A model generated the notes under the pieces. It searched no databases, was not told the DNA's origin, and saw only the letters and a list, made by a program, of their open reading frames with translations. Position numbers and translations under genes: made by a program. From positions 1 to 24,205 of the forward strand of contig CAZKTE010000024.1 of NCBI GenBank assembly GCA_964555625.1: a stretch of DNA of 24,205 nt, read 5' to 3'. Numbering within the stretch: the stretch's first letter is position 1; each line of letters begins with the position of its first letter. Shown here one piece after another: positions 1-7,662 of the stretch. Source of the DNA: CAZJKE01 sp964555625. GTDB lineage: Bacteria > Planctomycetota > Phycisphaerae > Phycisphaerales > SM1A02.

Positions 1-2
1 TG

Positions 3-47
3 GCCGCCGGCGCCTGGATGATCATCGCCCTAGTGATCGCGGGCTGA
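3..47 (+). CDS. C-terminal end of a membrane protein (partial)
   Basis: Only the last 14 codons are in the window. They encode a hydrophobic tail (AAGAWMIIALVIAG) ending at TGA 45-47, which looks like the end of a transmembrane helix. The next gene starts 3 nt later, so the two are probably co-transcribed and translationally coupled. The family cannot be named from this fragment. Confidence 0.5.
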   Translation, partial: AAGAWMIIALVIAG

Positions 48-50
48 CCA

Positions 51-776
51 ATGGCACCCTGCACCTGTCAGGTCGACGACTCGGGAATCACCCGCATCAC
101 CTTGCGCGACGCTGATCGCCGAAACGCCCTGTCCACCGTGATGTTTGACGCGCTGGACGCCGCCGTCGCTGCCGTCGACGACGAGGCCCGCTGCGTGGTG
201 CTGGAAGGCGAGGGACCGGTCTTCTGCAGTGGATTCGACATGGTCGCCGCCGGCGAGGACGCAGCGACCCTGCGAACCTTCATCGAACGCCTCGCCGCGA
301 CTGTGTCATCGATTCGGGCCCTTCCCACTCCCGTAGTTGCCTGCGCGCAGGGCGCGGCCATCGCCGGGGGGTGCGCACTGATCTGCGGCGCCGACTTCGC
401 GGTGGGCAGCTGCCAGGGACGCTATGGCTACCCGGTCCACCGCCTTGGACTGTCCCCCGCCGTCACGCTCCCGGCCCTCCTGCCGAGGATCGGTGGCCGC
501 GCCCGTAGCCTCCTGCTCGGTAGCGAGGTGATTGACGGAAGCGCGGCCCACGCCATGGGATTGCTGACGCACCTGGTGGACATCGACGACCAGGTCGAGG
601 ATGCAGCCAACGATCTAGCCGTTGATCTTGCCGCCAAGCCGCCGCTAGCACTTCGCGCAACGAAGGCGTGGCTCAACGAGCTCGATGGTCCGCCAGTTGG
701 CGGCGCCGCTGAGGGATCGCTGGATTCCATCAATGACGAGACCGTCGATCGAATTCGCTCAATCCTCGGCGTCTAG
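51..776 (+). CDS. Enoyl-CoA hydratase/isomerase (crotonase) family protein
   Basis: This 241-residue protein has the length and fold signature of the crotonase superfamily, which stabilises CoA-thioester enolates through a backbone oxyanion hole. The two oxyanion-hole segments are visible as CSGFDM (about residues 59-64) and AIAGGCAL (about 103-110). By eye alignment to the classical hydratase, the first catalytic Glu position (in the usual PE.xLG motif) is His130 in PVHRLGL, and the second appears to be Arg152. Ordinary enoyl-CoA hydration is therefore doubtful, and an isomerase, a lyase or another crotonase reaction is possible. ATG 51 lies 3 nt after the upstream stop and has no clear Shine-Dalgarno sequence, suggesting coupling. 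The 3' end overlaps the convergent thiC by 18 nt. Family assignment is firm; substrate is unknown. Confidence 0.85.
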   Translation: MAPCTCQVDDSGITRITLRDADRRNALSTVMFDALDAAVAAVDDEARCVVLEGEGPVFCSGFDMVAAGEDAATLRTFIERLAATVSSIRALPTPVVACAQGAAIAGGCALICGADFAVGSCQGRYGYPVHRLGLSPAVTLPALLPRIGGRARSLLLGSEVIDGSAAHAMGLLTHLVDIDDQVEDAANDLAVDLAAKPPLALRATKAWLNELDGPPVGGAAEGSLDSINDETVDRIRSILGV

Positions 777-2495
777 CTTCTGCAGGCGTCGAGCCTCATC
801 GGCACTGACGACATCGCTGTGGCACATTGCCCTGTGCCCATCGTTGGCCCCAACCTTCGAGGCAAGGCGGTGGATGTCGGCCGGATCAAGGACGCCTCGC
901 GACTCGAGAATCGACTTCTGCTCGACGGTCAAGGCTGCACTGACCTGCGGCTTGTCCCAAGCATACGCATCGTCCTTGCCGCTTGCGAAGGCCTGGATCT
1001 CCTTGCTGATGCGCACAGAACACCAGTCGTGGCCGCACATGGCACAGAAGTCGGTGTCCACGTCGAGGTCCTCGTCGTGCAGCGCCCGGGCGGTGTCCGG
1101 ATCGAAACTCAGCTCGAAGTGCCTCTGCCAGTTCAACGCGGCACGCGCCTTGGTCAACTCGTCGTCGCTGTCGCGGCTGCCAGGGATGCCCAGTGCCACG
1201 TCCGCCGCATGAGCGGCGATCTTGTAGGCCACGCACCCTTGCTTGACGTCGCCCTTCTTGGGAAGGCCCAGATGCTCCTTGGGTGTGACGTAGCAGAGCA
1301 TCGCGGCGCCGTGGTACGCGGCCGCCGTTGCGCCTATGCAACTGGTGATGTGGTCGTACCCGGGGAAGATGTCGGTCACGAGCGGTCCGAGCACGTAGAA
1401 CGGGGCCCCGTGACAGAGGCTCCGCTGGAGCTTCATGTTGTACTCCACCTGATCGAAGGGTACGTGGCCCGGCCCCTCGACCATGACCTGCACGCCCTTC
1501 TCCCAGGCGCGCTGCGTCAACTCGCCGAGCGTCTCAAGTTCGCGCACCTGCGCCTCGTCGGTCGCATCGGCGAGTCCGCCGGGCCGCAGCCCGTCACCAA
1601 GGGAGAACGAGACGTCGTATTCGCGCATGACGTCGCAGATGTCGTCGAAGATCTCGTACATGGGGTTCTGTCGCTCGTGGTGGATCATCCACTTGGCAAG
1701 CAGCGACCCGCCGCGCGAGACGATCCCGATCAGGCGGTCCTTGATGTATGGGAGGTGCTCGAAGAGCACGCCGGCATGGATGGTGAAGTAGTCGACCCCC
1801 TGGCGAGCCTGCTTCTCGAGCTCCGCGAGGATGATCGACGGCGAGAGGTCTTCAAGGCGGTGATCGATGATCATCGCGTAGATGGGCACCGTGCCGATGG
1901 GCACGGTGGACGCCTCGATGATCGCCTCGCGACAGGCGTCCAGATCACCGCCCGTGGAGAGATCCATCACGGTGTCTGCTCCCCAGCGGATGGCCCAGGC
2001 GAGTTTCTCGAGCTCCTCGTCGGTGCCGCTGGACACAGGCGACGCGCCCATGTTTGCATTGACCTTCGTCAGGGATGCTCGGCCGATGGCCATTGGATCA
2101 AGCGCGTGCCGCAGGTGGTTGATGTTTGCAGGAATGATCATGCGCCCTGCCGCGACTTCGTCTCGGACCTGCTGAGCGTCAAGGTGCGGCTCTCGCTGCG
2201 CCACGCGCGCCATCTGCGGCGTGATCTGGCCGAGCCGAGCACGCTCAAGCTGCGTCACGGCCGATGAGGCCGCCCTTGGCGCCATCTGGAAGTCCCAGGC
2301 CGTCTTGGCGGATGGAGCGGGCATGCCGGGGGTGTCTGGCGAGGCAAACGACAGCGGACCGCCCAAGTCCGAGGCTCGCGCAAGTGATCCAGGCGTAGTG
2401 CCCTGGCGGTTGGTTGATGGATTGGCGGCCCCCTCCATGGGGAGCAGGTGCCCCTGCACGCCGAGGTGTTCGCCCTGCTGGTCGATGTGAATCAT
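759..2495 (-). CDS. thiC: Phosphomethylpyrimidine synthase ThiC
   Basis: ThiC is the radical-SAM enzyme that converts aminoimidazole ribotide to HMP-phosphate in thiamine biosynthesis. The protein (578 residues) carries the C-terminal [4Fe-4S] motif CxxCxxxxC as CAMCGHDWC (Cys484, 487, 492). It also has family blocks such as GADTVMDLSTGGD, VPIYAMI, TIHAGV, EGPGHVPFDQ and GPLVTDIFPGYDHI. I chose ATG 2495 because it lies just after the TPP riboswitch, with GGGA on the minus strand about 9 nt upstream. A longer frame to 2537 would run through the aptamer and is not credible. A start further inside cannot be excluded because the first 80 or so residues are poorly conserved. The 3' end overlaps the crotonase gene. 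Expression should fall when TPP is plentiful. Confidence 0.97.
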   Translation of the reverse strand: MIHIDQQGEHLGVQGHLLPMEGAANPSTNRQGTTPGSLARASDLGGPLSFASPDTPGMPAPSAKTAWDFQMAPRAASSAVTQLERARLGQITPQMARVAQREPHLDAQQVRDEVAAGRMIIPANINHLRHALDPMAIGRASLTKVNANMGASPVSSGTDEELEKLAWAIRWGADTVMDLSTGGDLDACREAIIEASTVPIGTVPIYAMIIDHRLEDLSPSIILAELEKQARQGVDYFTIHAGVLFEHLPYIKDRLIGIVSRGGSLLAKWMIHHERQNPMYEIFDDICDVMREYDVSFSLGDGLRPGGLADATDEAQVRELETLGELTQRAWEKGVQVMVEGPGHVPFDQVEYNMKLQRSLCHGAPFYVLGPLVTDIFPGYDHITSCIGATAAAYHGAAMLCYVTPKEHLGLPKKGDVKQGCVAYKIAAHAADVALGIPGSRDSDDELTKARAALNWQRHFELSFDPDTARALHDEDLDVDTDFCAMCGHDWCSVRISKEIQAFASGKDDAYAWDKPQVSAALTVEQKSILESRGVLDPADIHRLASKVGANDGHRAMCHSDVVSADEARRLQKLDAED

Positions 2496-2496
2496 G

Positions 2497-2584
2497 GCTC
2501 GCTTCCCTACGCCGGTTCGAACCGGATCAGGTTCCACGGGTGCGTCTCAGCGATCGACCATCGATCGCGCCCCGAGCGCTCTCG
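2497..2584 (-). promoter_or_regulatory. TPP riboswitch (THI element) of thiC
   Basis: Read on the minus strand, the segment contains the hallmark TPP aptamer blocks in order: CTCGGGGCGC, a short P3 hairpin, GCTGAGACGCACCC, then GAACCTGATCCGGTTC and ACCGGCGTAGGGAAGC. These match the E. coli thiM aptamer almost block for block (CUGAGA, ACCUGAUC, GCGUAGGGA). The terminal P1 helix forms from CGCT and AGCG. The GGGA that would serve as the thiC ribosome-binding site lies within the 3' arm, so TPP binding probably blocks translation initiation. I see no terminator hairpin between the aptamer and ATG. Confidence 0.96.
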
Positions 2585-2597
2585 CAACTGCGAGGGG

Positions 2598-2603
2598 AGT
2601 GTA
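2598..2603 (-). promoter_or_regulatory. Putative -10 box for thiC
   Basis: TACACT on the minus strand, placing a start site near 2591, a few bases before the riboswitch. It is divergent from the TAGAAT box at 2611-2616. No -35 match is evident. Confidence 0.45.
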
Positions 2604-2610
2604 CCGCCGC

Positions 2611-2616
2611 TAGAAT
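2611..2616 (+). promoter_or_regulatory. Putative -10 box for the lipoprotein gene at 2629
   Basis: TAGAAT with 12 nt between the box and GTG 2629. The predicted 5' leader is only about 5 nt, and no Shine-Dalgarno sequence is present. Confidence 0.5.
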
Positions 2617-2628
2617 CGCCCCGCAGCC

Positions 2629-3396
2629 GTGGTTCGCCTCCTCCTCATCCTGCTGCTCGCGGCCCTCGCTGGATGCGGGTCCGTCGTATCCCCTGGGCGA
2701 TCCGTCGAACTCCAGACCACCGGGCCGGTCGCCGTGGAGGTCGTGGCCTTCGCCGGCTCGGTCACAATCACGCAGGACCCGTCAGTGCTCGGCGTATCGG
2801 TCACGGTGCACCGTCGCGGAAATCTGGGCCTTGGTCGGCGCGGGGACGCGCTCGATGCGCTGGCCGGCATCGAATGGGTCGCCAGCGTCGAGCCCACGGA
2901 TCTAGGTCAGGCGATCGTAGTCAGGGCCACCTGCGACGATCCCGTCCATCCATTGCTTGCAGCCGACATCGAGATCGTCGCGCCCAGCATCGATGGTGCC
3001 AGCATCGTCACGAGCCGCGGGCACGTGGTACTGCGAAACATCGCCGGTCCCATCTCCGTGAAGAACAGCGATGGAAACATCCTGCTGGCCTCCAGCAGGC
3101 CGCTGTGGGACGCGGTGACCATGGAGAATCGCCGTGGTGACATTCACTTCCGCGTACACGGCGAGTCGACCGCTGTGTTCGACTGTCGCTCGGTCGGCGG
3201 GGAAGTCGCCTGCAAGGTAATCGTCGGCCGCCTCGACATCGAGGAAGGCACGTCGCGATCGACGCTGCATGCGCGGCTCAACGAGGGCACGAACCGCGTC
3301 CGCCTTCGCACGGTGGATGGTGATGTGCGCATCGTCGTAATCGCAAACCCCACCCTAAACGTGCCGTGGATGAACGCCGAGGGCTTTCCACGCTGA
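2629..3396 (+). CDS. Putative lipoprotein with DUF4097-like beta-repeat domain
   Basis: This 255-residue protein starts at GTG with a short lipoprotein signal peptide (MVRLLLILLLAALAGC), giving a lipobox LAGC and a lipidated Cys16. The rest is rich in beta-strand repeats such as DGASIVTSRGHVVLRNIAG, ISVKNSDGNILLAS and RLRTVDGDVRIVV. This resembles the stacked-strand pattern of DUF4097-type putative adhesin domains; that family call is by eye and tentative. It probably sits in the cell envelope. The start follows a TAGAAT box closely, so the mRNA may be nearly leaderless. rlmE begins 10 nt downstream and is probably in the same transcript, with no obvious functional link. Confidence 0.8.
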   Translation: MVRLLLILLLAALAGCGSVVSPGRSVELQTTGPVAVEVVAFAGSVTITQDPSVLGVSVTVHRRGNLGLGRRGDALDALAGIEWVASVEPTDLGQAIVVRATCDDPVHPLLAADIEIVAPSIDGASIVTSRGHVVLRNIAGPISVKNSDGNILLASSRPLWDAVTMENRRGDIHFRVHGESTAVFDCRSVGGEVACKVIVGRLDIEEGTSRSTLHARLNEGTNRVRLRTVDGDVRIVVIANPTLNVPWMNAEGFPR

Positions 3397-3406
3397 TGCG
3401 CCCCTG

Positions 3407-4069
3407 ATGGCCGGCCAGCGCGACATCCAGGACCACTGGTTCCGCGAGGCTCGCAGGGAAGGCTACCGGTCGCGGGCCGCCTACAAGTTGCTGGAGATCG
3501 ACGATCGACGCCACGTCCTAGGCCCCGGCAAGCGGGTACTGGACCTTGGGGCGGCCCCTGGATCCTGGTTGCAGGTGGCCGCTGCGCGAGTCGGCGATGC
3601 AGGACTCGTGGTGGGCATCGACCTGCAGGCGATCGCCGGTGGCCTGCCCGCACACGTGCACTGCATCGAGGAAGACGCCACCAAGGCGTCGCTCGCATCC
3701 ATCTCTGAGGCGATCGGGCAGGACCCCGATGCGTTCGACGTCCTGCTCAGCGACATGGCACCGGCCACGACCGGTCACCACACCATCGACCACCATGGCT
3801 CGATCCGTCTCTGTCACTCGGCGCTGGACCTCGCCACCGATCTGCTGACTCCCGGTGGACACCTCGTCATGAAGGTGTTCGAAGGCGAGGCCTACAAGGA
3901 CCTGACTGATCGATCCGCCGGGATCTTCGACGCAGTACGCGGCTTCAAGCCCAAGGCATCACGCTCGGCGTCGACGGAGATCTTCGTGGTCTGCCACGAT
4001 CGCCGCGAGGAGATTCCTCCACCGATGCCCGTCGCGCCACCGCCACCGCCACCGGGCTGGGCCGACTAG
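3407..4069 (+). CDS. rlmE: 23S rRNA (uridine-2'-O-)-methyltransferase RlmE (FtsJ/RrmJ)
   Basis: RlmE 2'-O-methylates a uridine in the A-loop of 23S rRNA. The 220-residue protein shows the N-terminal SRAAYKL block, the SAM-binding loop DLGAAPGSW (about 46-54), LLSDMAP, LVMKVFEG and SRSASTEIF. The catalytic tetrad of the family is complete as Lys27, Asp116, Lys156 and Glu191. The methyltransferase core ends near residue 198. A proline-rich tail follows (PPPMPVAPPPPPPGWAD), encoded partly by CCACCG repeats, which is unusual compared with the roughly 209-residue E. coli enzyme. ATG 3407 has no clear Shine-Dalgarno sequence and lies 10 nt after the lipoprotein stop, so coupling is likely. The stop overlaps the convergent oxidoreductase stop within a shared CTAG. 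Confidence 0.95.
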   Translation: MAGQRDIQDHWFREARREGYRSRAAYKLLEIDDRRHVLGPGKRVLDLGAAPGSWLQVAAARVGDAGLVVGIDLQAIAGGLPAHVHCIEEDATKASLASISEAIGQDPDAFDVLLSDMAPATTGHHTIDHHGSIRLCHSALDLATDLLTPGGHLVMKVFEGEAYKDLTDRSAGIFDAVRGFKPKASRSASTEIFVVCHDRREEIPPPMPVAPPPPPPGWAD

Positions 4070-5100
4070 ACCATCCGCGCGCCGGCCAGGCGCGCCTGAT
4101 CCATGATCCGCTCGGCCGTGCGAATGGCCATGGATCCGGCGGTCGCGTCCACCGCCGGCCTGCGACCGGTGCGCACCGCATCAAGGAAGTCCGTAGCCTG
4201 CAGGGTCAGCGCGTCGGCATCCCCAACGTTGATCTCCTCGACGTCCACGAGCTCGAGGTAGTCGATCGAGGAGAGGTCCTCGCCGGCGGCCAGGCGCGTA
4301 CGCAGGTCGGTGAGCTGCGCCTCGTTGGCTGTGCGGTGAATGCGCGTGACCGACCGCTTGATGAAGTCCGCCGACACGTACGCGTCCTCGCAGATGATCC
4401 GGAGCTTGCGCTCGGTCTTCATCGCAAGTCGACTGGCCGTCACGTTGGCCGTACACGTCTCGCCATCGGCCACCTCGAAGACCAACCGCGCGTTGCACAC
4501 GTCTTCCGCCTCGCCCATGACGCTCACGGCGTTTGCATGGATCTCATCGGGCTCGTGGCCAAGAAGCATGGTCAGCAGGTCTAGGTCGTGGATCATCATG
4601 TCCAGCACCACTCCCACGTCGGTGCTGCGGAAAGTCATCGGGCTAATTCGCACCATCTCAATGAATCGCGGATGCAGGCCCTCGATCTCGGCGATGGCGC
4701 GCATGACCGGGTCGTAGCGGACCACGTGTCCGACCTGGAGCACCGCTCCTCCCTCGTTCGCAGCGGCGGCGATTGCCTCTGCCGTCGCCGCGTCCGGAGC
4801 AAGCGGCTTCTCAACGAGACAGGCGATGCCACGGGAAAGCAGCGGCTGCGCCGCTTCCAGATGGTGAACCGTCGGAGTGGCAATGGTGACAGCATCCACG
4901 CCGGTCTCGACGAGGGCGTCGACCGACTCAAAGCCGCTTCCACCCCACTCGCCGATGATCGCCGCGCGGCGATCGGCATCCCGATCAACGACGCCCACCA
5001 ACTCTGCTCCATCCATCTGGGCATAGACGCGGGCGTGGTGTCGGCCCATGCGGCCGACGCCGATGACTGCGCACCGCAACATGTCGCCTTTCGCTTCCAT
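4066..5100 (-). CDS. Gfo/Idh/MocA family NAD(P)-dependent oxidoreductase
   Basis: The family oxidises or reduces sugars or sugar nucleotides. The 344-residue protein has an N-terminal Rossmann fold with GVGRMG (about 14-19). It also has the EKP motif (VEKPLAP, about 96-102), a QVGHVVRYDPV block, and MMIHDLDLL containing the usual catalytic His. The GH..R.(N/D)PV pattern resembles sugar-nucleotide dehydrogenases such as UDP-GlcNAc 3-dehydrogenases, but the substrate cannot be fixed from sequence. I chose ATG 5100 because a TAGAAT -10 box lies exactly 7 nt upstream, implying a leaderless mRNA. An internal Met at residue 7 (codon ending at 5080) is the alternative. The frame extends to 5163, but that part overlaps the upstream gene and promoter. 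Confidence 0.88.
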   Translation of the reverse strand: MEAKGDMLRCAVIGVGRMGRHHARVYAQMDGAELVGVVDRDADRRAAIIGEWGGSGFESVDALVETGVDAVTIATPTVHHLEAAQPLLSRGIACLVEKPLAPDAATAEAIAAAANEGGAVLQVGHVVRYDPVMRAIAEIEGLHPRFIEMVRISPMTFRSTDVGVVLDMMIHDLDLLTMLLGHEPDEIHANAVSVMGEAEDVCNARLVFEVADGETCTANVTASRLAMKTERKLRIICEDAYVSADFIKRSVTRIHRTANEAQLTDLRTRLAAGEDLSSIDYLELVDVEEINVGDADALTLQATDFLDAVRTGRRPAVDATAGSMAIRTAERIMDQARLAGARMV

Positions 5101-5107
5101 GGTGCAG

Positions 5108-5113
5108 ATTCTA
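5108..5113 (-). promoter_or_regulatory. -10 box for the Gfo/Idh gene, built from the upstream stop codon
   Basis: TAGAAT on the minus strand, 7 nt before ATG 5100. Its first three bases are the TAG stop codon (5113-5111) of the preceding membrane-protein gene. The start site would fall on the A of ATG, giving a leaderless mRNA. There is no Shine-Dalgarno sequence. Confidence 0.6.
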
Positions 5114-5941
5114 GGGACCGCTTCGCTGCTGCCGCTGCAGATAGGCCTTGTATTCGCGCGCATGGCGAATGGAACGCACCACCGAGCCCGTGAGCATCAC
5201 CATGCCCGCCGGGGCCGCCAGCAGCAGGCAGACACCCAGGACAGATGCCGCCCCGGAGGCGATGGGATGCACCGGCAGCCAGGAGATCAACATCGCCGCG
5301 CCGTAGGCCAAGGGTGTCCCGTACGCCGATGACTCCAGGAGCCGCTTGGCGGTCGTGTCCCGCACCCACTCGGCCACCTCGGCCAGCAGGAGCAGCAGGC
5401 AGAAGCAGCCGACGATGCAGACCGCCCAGCCGGCAAGCCAGACCGACTGGATGACGAGGACCTCCGACCCGCCCACGGGCCACTGGTTGGTCATGGCCAC
5501 TAGGAGCGCTCCCCAGCACCCGGCCCTCGCAATGCGCCGCAACTTCCCGTCACGGGCAAGCCCGTAGCGCCGCGCCTCCTCGATCTCGACCGGCGATGTC
5601 AACAGCGTCACGCCCCCGATCCAGATCGCCGCGAGCGCTAGGTCGAACCCGAGCTCAAGCGACTGTGATGGAGCGAGGTTTCCCCAAGCCAGTCGCCGAA
5701 TCACCATGGCCGGGATCACTAGGCAGGTCGCCGCGCAGCACAGCGCCAACTGCCGAACGAGGGACTCGGACATCTGCGAAAGTGGCACGTCGCGCGCAAC
5801 TGGCGTTCGGGCGGTGGACGCGCCGCACTCGGGGCAGTCCCCGCCATGCTCGAGTCCACGCAGGTCATACCCGCACTGCTTGCAACTCTGCCCCTCCGGG
5901 AGGGCTGGCGAGCCGATGGAGGATCCTTCCTTCCACTCCAT
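5111..5941 (-). CDS. Zinc-ribbon membrane protein (CxxCGYDLRGL type), downstream paralogue
   Basis: This 276-residue protein begins with a short cytosolic segment containing a four-cysteine zinc ribbon: CKQCGYDLRGL and CPECG (Cys20, 23, 36, 39). Four or five hydrophobic segments follow, for example around LCCAATCLVIPAMVI, FDLALAAIWIGGVTLL, VWLAGWAVCIVGCFCLLLLL and ASVLGVCLLLAAPAGMVML. The tail is basic. The same ribbon and layout occur in the gene immediately upstream, so the pair looks like a tandem duplication. The family is common in my recollection of Phycisphaerae genomes but has no known function. The ATG overlaps the upstream stop (TGATG), implying translational coupling. Longer in-frame sequence upstream is just the upstream gene in another frame. 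Confidence 0.82.
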   Translation of the reverse strand: MEWKEGSSIGSPALPEGQSCKQCGYDLRGLEHGGDCPECGASTARTPVARDVPLSQMSESLVRQLALCCAATCLVIPAMVIRRLAWGNLAPSQSLELGFDLALAAIWIGGVTLLTSPVEIEEARRYGLARDGKLRRIARAGCWGALLVAMTNQWPVGGSEVLVIQSVWLAGWAVCIVGCFCLLLLLAEVAEWVRDTTAKRLLESSAYGTPLAYGAAMLISWLPVHPIASGAASVLGVCLLLAAPAGMVMLTGSVVRSIRHAREYKAYLQRQQRSGP

Positions 5942-6831
5942 CACTGGCCTGGTCGTCGCAAGGACGCCTTCTTGTCGAGCGCGGCGCGCTTGGCGGCGAT
6001 CCGCGCCTGGCGGTGCTTGCGGGTCTGCTCGATAGCGATAGAGGTGTGCTCGGCGGCGCCGAGTTGCATCAGCGACCGCGCGTAGAGGACCAAGAGGATC
6101 GCCCACCCGATCAGCATCGCCACGTAGACGATGAAGTAGATGTACATGGCGTGGCCGAAGATCGGCGCTGCGGCCCTCGTCGTCCTTGGAAGGATCATGA
6201 CCAGGAAGCCCACCGTCGGGATCGACCAGGCGATGAGGTTGAATCGCCAAGCCGCGGAGAACTGGTCCATGCGCAGCGCGAGCCCGTGCAGCCAGATCGC
6301 ATGGATGGCCGCGCTGAGGCCGGCAAGGCCGAGCAGGGCGACAGCCGCGCCGTGGGCAGCGCCGCTGCGGTCAACGAGGTGCCAGGCCGGCCAGGACCAC
6401 GCCAGCACGACCGCCAGGCTCCGTATCGAGCGATAGAAGGGTGGCATGGATGGATTGCAGGATCGCGGCGCAGTGCCCAGCACGGCGACAGGCCACGCTA
6501 GGACCAGCACCAGGACAAGGCCATCGAGGACGCGCGGCCCGAGGAACCCGATCGTCATCGCGGCCTGGACGACCGTGAACCCAAGCACGCAGAAGCCCGC
6601 AAACGTCATTGCCACCCGGAAGCGCCGCCGCACGTCCGGCATGCCGGCGAGATCGCCCGGAACGATCCACCGCGCGAACGGTGAGTCCTGGAACCCGGGG
6701 AATTGTTGATTTACGTCACCGATGCCGTCGATCGCCAGCTCGGCGCCGCACTCGGGGCATGGACGCTCCGCCGGCAGCCCTCGCAGGTCATACCCGCAGT
6801 TGGAACAGAGATCGGATGCGTCGGTGTGCAT
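5941..6831 (-). CDS. Zinc-ribbon membrane protein (CxxCGYDLRGL type), upstream paralogue
   Basis: This 296-residue protein has a zinc ribbon at its extreme N-terminus, CSNCGYDLRGL and CPECG (Cys9, 12, 25, 28). Several hydrophobic helices follow (AMTFAGFCVLGFTVVQAAMTIGF, LVLVLVLAWPVAVLG, LAVVLAWSWPAWHLV, YIYFIVYVAMLIGWAILLVLY). The tail is highly basic (EQTRKHRQARIAAKRAALDKKASLRR). ATG 6831 lies 11 nt after the purQ stop on the same strand, so the gene probably belongs to the purL-purQ transcript. The 17 codons before it in the open frame overlap purQ and are not needed. The function is unknown; with its paralogue it may form a hetero-oligomer (inference). Confidence 0.83.
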   Translation of the reverse strand: MHTDASDLCSNCGYDLRGLPAERPCPECGAELAIDGIGDVNQQFPGFQDSPFARWIVPGDLAGMPDVRRRFRVAMTFAGFCVLGFTVVQAAMTIGFLGPRVLDGLVLVLVLAWPVAVLGTAPRSCNPSMPPFYRSIRSLAVVLAWSWPAWHLVDRSGAAHGAAVALLGLAGLSAAIHAIWLHGLALRMDQFSAAWRFNLIAWSIPTVGFLVMILPRTTRAAAPIFGHAMYIYFIVYVAMLIGWAILLVLYARSLMQLGAAEHTSIAIEQTRKHRQARIAAKRAALDKKASLRRPGQ

Positions 6832-6842
6832 GCGGTGCTCGC

Positions 6843-7661
6843 TCAGGACGCACAGGTCGACGAACGCGTCGACCTGTCGCATACGTGCTCCACGGCCGCC
6901 TTGAACATCCGCAGCCCGGGCGGATCCCCGACCCGGTCCGCGTCAGGCAGCCGCGTCCAGAAGGGATGCTGGGTCCAGCGGGTGTATCGCTCCGGGTGCG
7001 GCATCAGGCCCAGGACCAGGCCACTAGCATCGCAGATGCCCATGACGTCACCGACTGACCCGTTGGGGTTGTCATCGGGCGCGTACCGCAGGGCGACCTG
7101 CCCCGCATCCTCAAGGCCATGCAGCGCCTCCTCGTCCGCCATGAAGCGGCCTTCGCCGTGGGCAATTGGAATGACGGCTGCGTCTGTGGCCATGTCCAGC
7201 CCGCGCGTCCAGATGCAACGGGTGTTGGACGGCACTCGCATGCGCACCCAGCGGTCATTGAAACGGGCGGATGTGTTCTGGGCGAGCGCCACGCTCGGGG
7301 CAGGCGCGCTCGGCGGCCAGTCCATGCCGGGTACCGGCCCGGGCAGCAGGCCCACCTGCGCTGCGACCTGGAACCCATTGCACGGGGCGATCATCGGCAC
7401 CCCGCGTCGCAGAGCGCCCGCCAGCGCCTCGTAGAGCGTGGCCCGCATCAGGTGGGCCATGATCCGGCCCGCAGCAACCGCGTCGCCGTAGGAAAACCCT
7501 CCCGGCAAGCCCACGAGGTCCGCCTCGTCGAGCAATGCGGGCTCCTCCATCAATGCGTTGAGGTGCACTGATCGAGGATCGGCGCCGGCCAGCGCGAAGG
7601 CCTCCGCCAGTTCGAGGTCGCAGTTGATGCCCGGCGCCGTGATGATCATTGCCACGGGCAT
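6843..7661 (-). CDS. purQ: Phosphoribosylformylglycinamidine synthase, glutaminase subunit PurQ
   Basis: PurQ hydrolyses glutamine and channels ammonia to PurL in step 4 of purine synthesis. The class-I glutamine amidotransferase triad is visible: nucleophile Cys94 in IAPCNGFQV, plus His222 and Glu224 in LMPHPERY. The oxyanion strand GLPGGFSYGD is also present. At 272 residues it is longer than the roughly 220-230-residue Bacillus-type PurQ; the extra length lies between the nucleophile region and the His-Glu pair and at the C-terminus. The start at ATG 7661 follows the purL stop as TGAGATG (1 nt gap), indicating translational coupling. The conserved opening MIITAPGINCD starts a few residues in, so the Met at residue 5 is the alternative start. 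Confidence 0.96.
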   Translation of the reverse strand: MPVAMIITAPGINCDLELAEAFALAGADPRSVHLNALMEEPALLDEADLVGLPGGFSYGDAVAAGRIMAHLMRATLYEALAGALRRGVPMIAPCNGFQVAAQVGLLPGPVPGMDWPPSAPAPSVALAQNTSARFNDRWVRMRVPSNTRCIWTRGLDMATDAAVIPIAHGEGRFMADEEALHGLEDAGQVALRYAPDDNPNGSVGDVMGICDASGLVLGLMPHPERYTRWTQHPFWTRLPDADRVGDPPGLRMFKAAVEHVCDRSTRSSTCAS

Positions 7662-7662
7662 C

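Noticed and set aside
819..2267. Open frame of 482 codons on the plus strand opposite thiC
   Set aside because: It is antisense to the strongly conserved thiC and its translation shows no domain. Long antisense frames are expected in G+C-rich coding DNA.
2496..2537. N-terminal extension of thiC to 2537
   Set aside because: These codons lie inside the TPP aptamer, whose sequence is explained by RNA structure, and a ribosome-binding site is available for ATG 2495.
5944..6250. N-terminal extension of the downstream zinc-ribbon protein
   Set aside because: The segment is an Arg/Pro-rich out-of-frame reading of the upstream paralogue; the TGATG overlap start gives a clean protein beginning just before the ribbon.
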